A stretch of 59,268 bases of DNA, taken from positions 1-59,268 of the forward strand of contig DCFU01000047.1 in NCBI GenBank assembly GCA_002319795.1. Reading direction: 5' to 3'. Source of the stretch: Megamonas sp. UBA1796. Its GTDB lineage: Bacteria; Bacillota; Negativicutes; Selenomonadales; Selenomonadaceae. The position numbers were made by a program, and so were the translations under genes. Shown here piece after piece: positions 26,051 to 33,898 of this stretch. The notes under the pieces are model-generated. The model searched no databases. It had not been told where the DNA came from and saw only the letters and a program-made list of their open reading frames with translations. Within the stretch, counting starts at the first letter, position 1; each line of letters opens with the position of its first letter.

Positions 26051-26706
26051 GTGCGATTACGGTTGGGCAGTCACCGCGTGTAGATGTTATGCCGGATCTG
26101 GAACCCCTGCTGCAGGGTGTGGAGATTATCCAGCGGGGCGCTTTGGATGGAATGACACGGGAAGACCTCCAGGCAATTGAGCCAAAGAACAACGAGTATG
26201 TTTTGGTCACCCGACTGCGGGATGGTTCGTCGGTACGGCTTGCCGAAAAGCATATTTTGCCGCGTATCCAAAAACATATTGATGAACTCTGTGCACAGGA
26301 TGTAGATGGAATACTCATGCTCTGTACGGGAGAGTTCCCAAAATTCTCTTGTTTGAAGCCTCTTTTATACCCACAAGTATTGCTGCAGCATTTTATGGCT
26401 GGTGTCATCGGTGATCAGGTGTTGGGTATACTGTCACCGGATCAAAGTCAGATTCTGCAGTCGAAAAAGCGGTGGCATGAGAATGGAGTAAAGGACGTCC
26501 TGGTTGCTGCGGCATCTCCCTATGAGACAGTTGACCAGGTCATAGCAAAGGCTGTACAATTAAAGGCAGATGGTGCGCAGTTATTGGTTCTTGATTGTAT
26601 TGGCTATACACAGGCTATGAAAGACGCGATTCGGGAAAAAACCGGCATACCCGTGATTTTGGGACGTACGGTAGCAGCCAGGGCCGCAGCTGAATTATTT
26701 GCCTGA
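26035..26706 (+). CDS. AroM family protein
   Basis: A protein of about 223 residues of the AroM family, named after a gene of unknown role beside aroL in E. coli. Typical stretches are IGAITVGQSPRVDVMPDL at the N-terminus, VQLKADGAQLLVLDCIGYTQAMK, and GIPVILGRTVAARAAAEL at the end. The latter part resembles the second half of Asp/Glu racemases, with a cysteine in DCIGYT. The GTG at 26035 with GGAGGAG at 26021-26027 is the start I choose, giving a 16-base overlap with the preceding gene. A terminator follows, so it closes the racemase-OPT-DUF917-DUF1177 operon. Confidence 0.85.
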   Translation: MVRKIGAITVGQSPRVDVMPDLEPLLQGVEIIQRGALDGMTREDLQAIEPKNNEYVLVTRLRDGSSVRLAEKHILPRIQKHIDELCAQDVDGILMLCTGEFPKFSCLKPLLYPQVLLQHFMAGVIGDQVLGILSPDQSQILQSKKRWHENGVKDVLVAAASPYETVDQVIAKAVQLKADGAQLLVLDCIGYTQAMKDAIREKTGIPVILGRTVAARAAAELFA

Positions 26707-26729
26707 GGTGTGCTTATACGAGAATATCG

Positions 26730-26760
26730 GTCTGCTGCTTCTGCAGCAGACTTATTTTTT
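26730..26760 (+). terminator. Rho-independent terminator after aroM-type gene
   Basis: GTCTGCTGC (26730-26738) pairs with GCAGCAGAC (26743-26751), 4-base loop, then TTATTTTTT. Only 31 bases separate it from the M18 gene, so read-through is likely to supply that gene. Confidence 0.88.
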
Positions 26761-26791
26761 GCAGTACATTCTAGAAAGGAAGATGTGATGA

Positions 26792-28081
26792 ATGACAAAT
26801 GAGAGAGTTACCCAGGAACTGCTTTCTTTTATAGAGAAAGCTACGTCGCCGTTCCATACTGTAGAGGCCGGCGCAGAACTTTTGGAAAAAAATGGATATA
26901 CGGAAATTTTGTTGGCAGAGGACTGGAAGCTGCAGCCGGGGAGACGATATTATACCCGGATCTATGGTTCCAGTCTCATAGCTTTTATGATCGGGGATAA
27001 GCCTCGTGCACGTTTGCGCATAGCTTCAGCGCATACGGATTTTCCGTGTCTGCGCATCAAGCCGTCGGCTGCGGTAGCGGAGAATGGTTATAATAAGATG
27101 AATGTGGAAATTTATGGTGGTATGATCCGCAGCACGTGGATGGACCGTCCGCTTTCGCTGGCAGGCAAAATCGTTTTGCAGGGCAGGGATGCTTTCCATC
27201 CAGTGACCCGGCTGGTTGATTTCAAACGTCCGCTCATGATCGTTCCCAGTCTGGCAATTCATATGAACCGTCAGGTGAATGAAGGGGTGGAGCTCAATCC
27301 GCAAAAGGATATGCTGCCGCTTTTATCAATGTCTGGTAAAGACGAAAAGAATCCGGAGATTTTCCTTGATTTGCTGGCAGAAGAGCTTGTCTGTGATAAA
27401 GGGCAGATACTTTCTTATGAGCTTACGGCATATCCGGTGGAACCGGGATGCCTCGTAGGAGCGCATTGTGAATTTATTTCCTCTCCGCGGCTGGATAACC
27501 TGACCTCGGTTCAGGCCTGTCTGACGGGCCTGCTGACTGGGGCAGAGAATGCTGGCATCCATATAGCGGCTTTGTTCGACAATGAAGAGGTCGGCAGCCA
27601 TACGAAGCAGGGAGCGGGGTCGCTGGTACTGCCGATGGTATTGGAACGCATCTATACGAGTCTTGGCTATACCCGCGGGGATTATCTGCGAGATGTCGCC
27701 GAGGGATTCATGCTTTCAGCTGATGTTGCACATGCCATGCATCCTAATGTGCCGGAGAAAAATGACATCACGAACAAACCTGTGCTCAATGGAGGTGTCG
27801 CGCTTAAAATTGCCGCCAGCCAGTCCTATGCGGGAGATGCGGAGGCTGTGGCGGTAGTCACGGAAATTTGCCGACAGGCACAAATTCCATATCAGTACTT
27901 TGTCAATCGCTCGGATATCAAAGGCGGTTCGACGCTGGGGTCAATCTTGTCTGCGATGCTGCCCGTACGCACAATGGATATCGGGGTGCCGATTCTCGCT
28001 ATGCATTCGGCACGGGAAACCATGGGTGCAGATGACCAGGTCGCTATTGAGGCACTGGTGCGGGAGTTTTTTAAGGCCTGA
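26792..28081 (+). CDS. M18 family aminopeptidase (aspartyl aminopeptidase type)
   Basis: A 429-residue zinc aminopeptidase of the M18 family, normal length. Metal-site segments are SAHTDFPCLRIKP (first His/Asp), IAALFDNEEVGSHTKQGAGS (catalytic Glu pair) and the C-terminal AMHSARETMG (His). IYGGMIRSTWMDRPLSLAGK is also typical. The family removes N-terminal acidic or hydrophobic residues from peptides in large homo-oligomers in the cytoplasm. No promoter is obvious between the preceding terminator and this gene, so it is probably transcribed by read-through from the racemase operon. This fits a pathway fed by a peptide or amino-acyl compound from the OPT transporter. It may instead be a housekeeping enzyme. 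Confidence 0.9.
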   Translation: MTNERVTQELLSFIEKATSPFHTVEAGAELLEKNGYTEILLAEDWKLQPGRRYYTRIYGSSLIAFMIGDKPRARLRIASAHTDFPCLRIKPSAAVAENGYNKMNVEIYGGMIRSTWMDRPLSLAGKIVLQGRDAFHPVTRLVDFKRPLMIVPSLAIHMNRQVNEGVELNPQKDMLPLLSMSGKDEKNPEIFLDLLAEELVCDKGQILSYELTAYPVEPGCLVGAHCEFISSPRLDNLTSVQACLTGLLTGAENAGIHIAALFDNEEVGSHTKQGAGSLVLPMVLERIYTSLGYTRGDYLRDVAEGFMLSADVAHAMHPNVPEKNDITNKPVLNGGVALKIAASQSYAGDAEAVAVVTEICRQAQIPYQYFVNRSDIKGGSTLGSILSAMLPVRTMDIGVPILAMHSARETMGADDQVAIEALVREFFKA

Positions 28082-28142
28082 TCAAACTGAGGATCAAAAG
28101 ATTGTTTGATTTTTTATGGCAATACTTCAATCCATCAAATAA

Positions 28143-28190
28143 AAACACTATGTCAAAGGGTGAGAAAACCTTTTGACATAGTGTTTTTTT
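28143..28190 (+). terminator. Rho-independent terminator after the M18 gene
   Basis: AACACTATGTCAAAGG pairs with CCTTTTGACATAGTGTT (one bulged T), then T7. Long stem, strong T-run. Confidence 0.9.
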
Positions 28191-28316
28191 GTGAGGTTTT
28201 ATAGGATATGTTATAAGTTGTTAACTACATGGAAGAACGTAAGTGAGCAGGAATTTGCCATACATAATGAGCAAATACACTGTTTGATAGAAATATTAAA
28301 AATTTTTTAAAATATA

Positions 28317-28390
28317 TTGACAACATGGTTTAAAGGGATTTATACTATATACATTAACAAAAAATAACTTAAAATAACTGAAAGTAACAT
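28317..28390 (+). promoter_or_regulatory. Promoter with three tandem 10-bp operator repeats, threonate operon
   Basis: TTGACA (28317-28322), 18-base spacer, TATACT (28341-28346). Immediately downstream are three head-to-tail decamers: AAAATAACTT (28361), AAAATAACTG (28371), AAAGTAACAT (28381). The exact 10-base phasing puts them on one face of the helix. This suits a DeoR-family repressor, whose operators are often direct repeats, and the gene that follows encodes one. Confidence 0.8.
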
Positions 28391-28400
28391 GGAGGAGAAA

Positions 28401-29165
28401 ATGTTATCCATTGACCGGCAAAAATATATTATGGAGTATCTTCATAAGAAGGAAACGGTTACAAGTGGGGAACTCGCCCAAAAACTCAATGTCACCTTAA
28501 TGACGATTGGGCGTGATTTAAAAATTTTGGAAAAACAGGGGTTCTTAGTGCGCAGCTATGGCGGAGCTGTGTTGCCGGACCGATTGGCAGAAGAAAAGCT
28601 TTATACCCGGAAAAAGGAAGAACATCTTGCCGTCAAGAAACGCATTGCCGCAGAGGCGATGAAAGAAATTCATAGTGGCATGACCTTGGTGCTGGATGCG
28701 GGGACTACGACTTTTGAAATAGCGGATTTGCTCAAAAAATCGAGCCTGAAAAATCTTACGGTGATTACGGACGATTTATATATAGCAATTCATTTGTACC
28801 AAAAGAAAGGCATTCAGGTTATTATGCTGGGTGGCGAGATATTGGCGGAAACTGGTGCATCGATAGGGGGCTTTTCTATTCAGCAGCTGCAGCATTATAA
28901 TGCGGATATATCTTTTATAGGAAGTTCTTCTATTACAGAAGATTTTTATCTTACAGTACCCACGGAAACCAAGGTATTTCTCAAACAGACCATGACACAA
29001 ATTGGTGCAAAAAAAGTTCTTATAGCAGATAAGAGCAAGTTCGGCAGCAAGAAGCTGTATAAGGTTTCCAGCCTCAGCACATTTGATTTTGTTATTACGG
29101 ATTATGTTTTTACATCGGATGTGCTGAAACGCCTGGGCCTGGAAGATAAAATCAAGAGCGTATAG
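28401..29165 (+). CDS. DeoR family transcriptional regulator of the threonate operon
   Basis: A 254-residue DeoR protein with an N-terminal winged helix (residues 1-55; RQKYIMEYLHKKETVTSGELAQKLNVTLMTIGRDL) and a C-terminal sugar-phosphate-sensing domain (LDAGTTTFEIADLL; IGSSSITEDFYLTVPTE). An ATG at 28389 exists, but GGAGGAG at 28391-28397 places the start at 28401. The first gene of an operon with a four-carbon sugar-acid kinase, PdxA2 and GntP. It likely represses all four and is released by a phosphorylated intermediate. Its operator candidates are the tandem decamers just upstream. Confidence 0.9.
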   Translation: MLSIDRQKYIMEYLHKKETVTSGELAQKLNVTLMTIGRDLKILEKQGFLVRSYGGAVLPDRLAEEKLYTRKKEEHLAVKKRIAAEAMKEIHSGMTLVLDAGTTTFEIADLLKKSSLKNLTVITDDLYIAIHLYQKKGIQVIMLGGEILAETGASIGGFSIQQLQHYNADISFIGSSSITEDFYLTVPTETKVFLKQTMTQIGAKKVLIADKSKFGSKKLYKVSSLSTFDFVITDYVFTSDVLKRLGLEDKIKSV

Positions 29166-29178
29166 AGGAGAAGTAAAA

Positions 29179-30459
29179 ATGTTCAAAAATGTGGTAATTG
29201 CAGATGATCTCACGGGCGCGAATGCGACATGTGCTTTGCTGAAAAAATTGGGGCTTCGTGTCTCAAGTTTATTTCGCCTTGAACCGGGTGGAAAATATGA
29301 TGCAGATGTGCTTGCATATTCCACGGATAGCAGGGGCGTGAGTGCCGAAGAGGCATATACGCGGGTGAAAAATGCGGTTCGCCAGCTGCGGGGGACGGAT
29401 GTCTTCTATAATAAGCGCATTGACTCTACGCTGCGTGGCAATATCGGCGCTGAAATTGACGCTGTTTTGGATGGGTTGGAAGATTCACGTACCGCGATTG
29501 TAGTGCCGGCTTACCCTGACTCCGGGCGCATTGTTTTAAATCGGACGATGCTGGTCAACGGCGTATTGCTCATGAATTCGGATGCTGGAAAGGATCCGAA
29601 GATGCCAATCCATACCAATGATGTAGAGAGCATCATTGGCACACAGACCAGACATCCATATAGTTATATTACCTTGGAAGAGGTTTCCAAAGGCGTAAAG
29701 CATATCAGCGAGTTACTGAAAGAGCATGCCAAATCTTCACGCATCATTATTTTTGATGCAGTGCGCAATGAAGACATTATGCACATTGCGCAGGCGGCCG
29801 TCAGAAGTAATTTGCAGATCGTCACCGTAGATCCCGGTCCCTTTACCATGTATTATATGCGTGAACAGCAGATTTGTGAAAAAACAGAGCAAAAAGTACT
29901 TATGGTCATAGGGAGCGTTACGGATACTACCCGCCAGCAGATGGAATATATTTTGCAGGAGCGGAAAATATTTTTACTGCAGATGGACGTAGCCTGTTTT
30001 TTTGATGAAATGAGACGTCGGCAGGAAATAGAGAGGGCAGTTGCAAGTATTTGTTCTTCCGTGGATGAAGAAGATTTGTTTATGCTTACAACAACGCCGC
30101 TGGGCAATCAGGAAATGCTGGATTTAGAAGCGATTGCGCGAAAAATCAACATATCGATGGAAGATGTATCCAAAATATTATCGAATACGTTGGCAGAAAC
30201 GGCGGCGCGTATCTTGCTGGAGAGCCAGAAATTTGAGGGTATTTACAGCTCTGGCGGAGATGTCACCATTTCTTTACTCGAACATTTAGGAGCTGTAGGC
30301 GTGGATGTTCGTGATGAGGTCATCCCTTTGGCGGTTTACGGCAGACTCATTGGCGGCAGTCTGGCGGATATGAAACTTATTACGAAGGGTGGTATGGTTG
30401 GTAACCATGAGGCTATCAGGCTCTGCCTGAATAAGATGACAAGCGATTATGATCAATAA
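29179..30459 (+). CDS. dtnK: Four-carbon acid sugar kinase (D-threonate kinase type)
   Basis: A 426-residue kinase of the DUF1537/FAKS family. The N-terminal substrate domain has VVIADDLTGANATCALL and YNKRIDSTLRGNIGAEIDA; the C-terminal ATP-binding part holds SSGGDVTISLLEHLG and IGGSLADMKLITKGGMVG. The family phosphorylates D-threonate, L-threonate or D-erythronate at O4. Pairing with a PdxA2-type dehydrogenase, not an aldolase/isomerase set, points to D-threonate: 4-phospho-D-threonate is then oxidised and decarboxylated to dihydroxyacetone phosphate. The exact stereoisomer is inferred from gene context. It starts 13 bases after the regulator. Confidence 0.87.
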   Translation: MFKNVVIADDLTGANATCALLKKLGLRVSSLFRLEPGGKYDADVLAYSTDSRGVSAEEAYTRVKNAVRQLRGTDVFYNKRIDSTLRGNIGAEIDAVLDGLEDSRTAIVVPAYPDSGRIVLNRTMLVNGVLLMNSDAGKDPKMPIHTNDVESIIGTQTRHPYSYITLEEVSKGVKHISELLKEHAKSSRIIIFDAVRNEDIMHIAQAAVRSNLQIVTVDPGPFTMYYMREQQICEKTEQKVLMVIGSVTDTTRQQMEYILQERKIFLLQMDVACFFDEMRRRQEIERAVASICSSVDEEDLFMLTTTPLGNQEMLDLEAIARKINISMEDVSKILSNTLAETAARILLESQKFEGIYSSGGDVTISLLEHLGAVGVDVRDEVIPLAVYGRLIGGSLADMKLITKGGMVGNHEAIRLCLNKMTSDYDQ

Positions 30460-30479
30460 AATTTGAGGAGGACAATACA

Positions 30480-31475
30480 ATGAAAAAACCAATAATTGGA
30501 ATTTCTATGGGAGACCCGGCAGGTGTAGGCGCTGAAATTACAGTAAAGGCACTTGCTAAACAGGAAGTAAATGATTTTTGCCAGGCAGTCGTTATCGGGG
30601 ACAAAGCCGTTATGGAGCAGGCTTTGCATGCCTGCAAACTGGATCTTGGTCTGAACTGTATAGAAAAACCGTCGGATGGACGTTTTGAACCGGGCATCAT
30701 CAACCTGATCGATTTGGAAAATATCGACATGCAGAAATTGGAGATGGGAAAGGTTCAGGCAATGTGCGGACAGGCGGCATTTGCGTATATTAAAAAATCT
30801 GTAGAGCTGGCGATGTCTCATGAAATCGATGCAATCGCTACGACGCCAATCAATAAGGAATCTCTGCGGGCTGCAAAGGTAGATTATATAGGTCATACAG
30901 AGATTTTGGGGGGGCTTTCCGGTTCCAGGGATCCGCTTACGATGTTCGAAGTTGATGAAATGCGGGTGTTTTTCCTTACGCGCCATTTGTCACTGCGTGA
31001 TGCCTGTGATGCGGTAACCAAAGACCGGGTGTTGGAGTATATCCAGCGTTGTACAAAAGCGCTTAAGCAACTTGGCGTAGAGGGAAAAATGGCAGTAGCC
31101 GGTCTTAACCCTCATTCGGGTGAGCATGGACTTTTTGGCTGGGAAGAGGTTAAGATTATCGCTCCTGCAGTTGAGGAAGCACAGAAGCTTGGTTACGATG
31201 TTGTTGGTCCGGTTGGTCCGGATTCCGTGTTCCATCAGGCCTTGCAGGGGCGGTACCAGGCGGTGTTGTCACTTTATCATGATCAGGGCCATATCGCTAC
31301 GAAGACCTATGATTTTGAACGCACCATCGCCATTACGCTGGATATGCCATTCCTGCGTACTTCTGTAGACCATGGTACTGCTTTTGATATTGCAGGCAAG
31401 GGCATCGTCAGTGAGGTAAGTATGGTCGAGGCATTGCGGCTGGCGTCGAAGTATGCACCGAAGTTCCAACGGTAA
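30480..31475 (+). CDS. pdxA2: 4-phospho-D-threonate 3-dehydrogenase (PdxA2)
   Basis: A 331-residue member of the PdxA family. IGISMGDPAGVGAEI at the N-terminus, ATTPINKESLRAAKVDYIGHTE in the middle, YHDQGHIATKTYDFER and FLRTSVDHGTAFDIAGKG near the end carry the metal- and NAD-binding residues of the family. Standing between the sugar-acid kinase and a gluconate-type permease, it is the catabolic PdxA2 rather than the vitamin B6 enzyme. It oxidises 4-phosphothreonate and decarboxylates the product to dihydroxyacetone phosphate plus CO2. GAGGAGGACAATACA precedes the ATG, 20 bases after the kinase stop. Confidence 0.9.
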   Translation: MKKPIIGISMGDPAGVGAEITVKALAKQEVNDFCQAVVIGDKAVMEQALHACKLDLGLNCIEKPSDGRFEPGIINLIDLENIDMQKLEMGKVQAMCGQAAFAYIKKSVELAMSHEIDAIATTPINKESLRAAKVDYIGHTEILGGLSGSRDPLTMFEVDEMRVFFLTRHLSLRDACDAVTKDRVLEYIQRCTKALKQLGVEGKMAVAGLNPHSGEHGLFGWEEVKIIAPAVEEAQKLGYDVVGPVGPDSVFHQALQGRYQAVLSLYHDQGHIATKTYDFERTIAITLDMPFLRTSVDHGTAFDIAGKGIVSEVSMVEALRLASKYAPKFQR

Positions 31476-31521
31476 CAATGCATTATAATAGAGATTTTAA
31501 AAGAAAGAGGATGAAGATTAG

Positions 31522-32862
31522 ATGGATGCAACAACCTATGATCTTGTGGTACTGCTGATTGCCGTATTGGTTATCATTGTTTTGAGTATTAAGTTCCATA
31601 TTCATGCGTTTATTTCTCTGCTCACGGCTTGTTTCTTAATTGCCTTTGCTACCGGTATGCCATTGGAAAGTATTGGAAATTCAATTCAGAAAGGAATCGG
31701 AGGTACTTTGGGATTTTTGGCGCCGATTCTGGCGTTAGGTGCTATTGTTGGAAAAATGATGGAAATCTCCGGTGGCGCTGAAAAACTTGCCGATACACTG
31801 ATTGATATAATTGGCAAGAACCGTGCTGCCTGGGCGATGATGATTGTCGCTTATATCTGTGGTATCCCTGTTTTTTTGCAAGTGGGTATTGTTCTTTTGA
31901 CGCCGATTTTATTCTGTATCGTATTAGAATCCAAACAGCCGCTTATCAAAGTAGCATTGTCTATGGCAGTTGCCCTGACGGTTGTCCACTGCATTATACC
32001 GCCACATCCGGCAGCTATGGCGATTACCCTGACGCTGGGAGCCAATGTAGGCAAGGTGATTTTCTATGGGCTTCTCGTCGGGCTGCCTGCTACGATTATT
32101 GCGGGTCCTCTGTATGGCGGCTGGGTGGCCAAACACTATCCGGTTGAAATGCCTGAAAAGTATGCCGATGTAAAGCCGACGCCACGCGATCAGCTGCCTC
32201 CGTTCGGGATTACTTTGTTTACTATTTTACTGCCATTATTACTGATGATTGGCAAGACGATTATTGAGATGTATGCGAATAAAGATGCATCATTCATGCC
32301 AATCGTCAACTTTATAGGCAATCCGTTGACAGCACTCTTTATTGCGGCGATCTTAGCTTATTATGCGCTGGGAATCAGACGTGGCTATACACTGGTCGAG
32401 CTGGCAAAAAGTACAGACAACGCTATGGGACCGATGGCGACGATTATTCTGGTTATTGGTGCCGCAGGTGCGTTTAATGGAGTTATTCTGGACAGCGGTA
32501 TTGGAGAGGTGCTGAAAGAAGTTTTAACGACCATATCGATTAGTCCTTTAATCATGGCCTGGGTTATTGCTATCATTATGCGTTTTTCAATTGGGAGTGC
32601 TACCGTTGCGATGATGACCTCTGCTGGCTTTATTATGCCGGTATTGACTGCAATGCCGAATCTTGATCCTGCTTTGGTAGCGGTTGCTATTGGTGCTGGT
32701 GCTATTGGGGCTTCGCAGGTTACGGATCCTGGCTTCTGGTTCGTGAAGGAAGCAATGAGCATACCAATGAACCGCATGTTCATTACCTATTCGGCAGCTA
32801 CGACCATTGCGGCTGTTGTCGGCCTTGTAGGGGTTATGACTTTGGCAGCTTTTGTAGGCTGA
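31522..32862 (+). CDS. GntP family permease
   Basis: A 446-residue membrane protein of the gluconate:H+ symporter (GntP) family with 12 or more hydrophobic segments. Typical parts are CIIPPHPAAMAITLTLGANVGKVI, GPLYGGWVA and GASQVTDPGFWFVKEAMSIP. As last gene of the DeoR-kinase-PdxA2 operon it should import threonate or a similar four-carbon acid. No other transporter is present in this unit. Confidence 0.92.
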   Translation: MDATTYDLVVLLIAVLVIIVLSIKFHIHAFISLLTACFLIAFATGMPLESIGNSIQKGIGGTLGFLAPILALGAIVGKMMEISGGAEKLADTLIDIIGKNRAAWAMMIVAYICGIPVFLQVGIVLLTPILFCIVLESKQPLIKVALSMAVALTVVHCIIPPHPAAMAITLTLGANVGKVIFYGLLVGLPATIIAGPLYGGWVAKHYPVEMPEKYADVKPTPRDQLPPFGITLFTILLPLLLMIGKTIIEMYANKDASFMPIVNFIGNPLTALFIAAILAYYALGIRRGYTLVELAKSTDNAMGPMATIILVIGAAGAFNGVILDSGIGEVLKEVLTTISISPLIMAWVIAIIMRFSIGSATVAMMTSAGFIMPVLTAMPNLDPALVAVAIGAGAIGASQVTDPGFWFVKEAMSIPMNRMFITYSAATTIAAVVGLVGVMTLAAFVG

Positions 32863-32930
32863 TTTTAGTTGAAGATATTTCTTCGGTAAATACATTCTAA
32901 ATATAGTATTTCATAATAATATTTTAAAAG

Positions 32931-33001
32931 TTATACACAGGATTTAGGAAAATGTGGATAAAGTTGTGGATAAGTTGTGTAAAAACGATAACTTATCCAC
33001 A
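32931..33001. promoter_or_regulatory. Cluster of four consensus DnaA boxes
   Basis: TTATACACA (32931-32939, plus), TGTGGATAA (32954-32962 and 32965-32973, so minus-strand boxes) and TTATCCACA (32993-33001, plus) all match TTATNCACA without mismatch. A 40-base A+T-rich stretch (32891-32930) lies beside them. Two of the boxes form the arms of the hairpin at 32961-33005. No dnaA, dnaN or other replication gene is near. Confidence 0.75.
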
Positions 33002-33013
33002 ACTTTTATTTTT
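32961..33013 (+). terminator. Terminator hairpin of the threonate operon, built from DnaA-box sequence
   Basis: AAGTTGTGGATAAGTT (32961-32976) pairs perfectly with AACTTATCCACAACTT (32990-33005), 13-base loop, then TTATTTTTTT. It separates gntP from the convergent response-regulator gene, whose stop lies in the T-tract. Confidence 0.85.
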
Positions 33014-33893
33014 TTGTGTCGATAAACAGCGTGCGGATGAATTTCTTTGTATTGATATGTACCTGTGAAATTTGGGGTTTTTCTTCGTTTTCCAGCATTC
33101 GCATAATACTGCGGACTTCAGCAAAATCAAAATATCGGGGTGCGTATTCCTCGAACTTTGGATTTGTGTAGTCGACAATGCCAATGGAAGCAAGGTTCAC
33201 AAGTGCTTGAAAAATCGTACGGCGCAGGCGCTGTTCAATCGCCTTGGCTTCTTTTTGGGCATCCGGGCTGTGCCGATGATCGGCCAGAGCCAGAAAGAGT
33301 GTTTTGAGCGTGAGCGGTGGCATGGAATCCGCATCAGTATGTGTATCGAGATAGCGAAGAATATCGAGCAGATCCCGGCAGGCAGCGTCGCCACTGATAC
33401 CCAGCGTGCTTAAGATGGATTCTCCACGCTCGCCGATGGAGAGCGGTTTTTCTGCTTTTGTATGCGCTTCTACAGGCCGCAGGACAGTTTGCAGATTATC
33501 CTCAATATTGTGCACGAGGTTCTTAAGACTTATGTGTTCGCTTACGGAACGAATAACACTTACGACTTCATTGCGGTTCAGGGGCTTGGTGATGTAGTAA
33601 TCTACGCCAAGCGTATAGGCGTTCCCCACCAGCTCTTTGTCCTCCACCTGGGAGAGCATGATGATCTTGCCATGGAAATTCTGTTTAATATCTTTGACCG
33701 CCTGAACACCGTCACGTTCCGGCATGAGCATATCAATGATGAGAATATCTATTTTATGCAGGCGGAGAAGCTTGTTGTCGAGTGCTGCGGCACCTGGCAG
33801 TGAATCAACTACCTCACCGAGATCATAGTCTTCGATAAGTTCCTGCAGCATGGAACGGATAGCTTCATCATCATCGATGATCATAAATCGCAT
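33006..33893 (-). CDS. Response regulator with YcbB-type output domain (GlnL-like)
   Basis: A 295-residue response regulator. The receiver is residues 1-120: acidic pocket DDD at 7-9, phosphorylation site Asp54 in LIIDMLMPERDG, and KPLN with the conserved lysine. The C-terminal half (about 150-285) resembles the YcbB domain of Bacillus subtilis GlnL (LGISGDAACRDLLDIL; LRRTIFQALVNLASIG). The frame is open upstream, but the protein should start at MRFMIIDDDE (33893), six bases after the kinase gene. It is divergent from the DASS transporter, whose promoter carries a TTTTGT-N4-TTTTGT repeat like that bound by GlnL. It should activate dicarboxylate or amino acid uptake. Domain naming is from motif memory. 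Confidence 0.85.
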   Translation of the reverse strand: MRFMIIDDDEAIRSMLQELIEDYDLGEVVDSLPGAAALDNKLLRLHKIDILIIDMLMPERDGVQAVKDIKQNFHGKIIMLSQVEDKELVGNAYTLGVDYYITKPLNRNEVVSVIRSVSEHISLKNLVHNIEDNLQTVLRPVEAHTKAEKPLSIGERGESILSTLGISGDAACRDLLDILRYLDTHTDADSMPPLTLKTLFLALADHRHSPDAQKEAKAIEQRLRRTIFQALVNLASIGIVDYTNPKFEEYAPRYFDFAEVRSIMRMLENEEKPQISQVHINTKKFIRTLFIDTKK

Positions 33894-33898
33894 AGCAA

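Noticed and set aside
19161..28081. Reading the PucR-linked cluster as purine degradation
   Set aside because: No xanthine dehydrogenase, allantoinase, uricase or purine permease gene is present; PucR proteins control other pathways too.
32891..33013. Calling the DnaA-box cluster the chromosome origin
   Set aside because: No dnaA, dnaN, rpmH or other origin neighbours; kept only as a DnaA-binding candidate.
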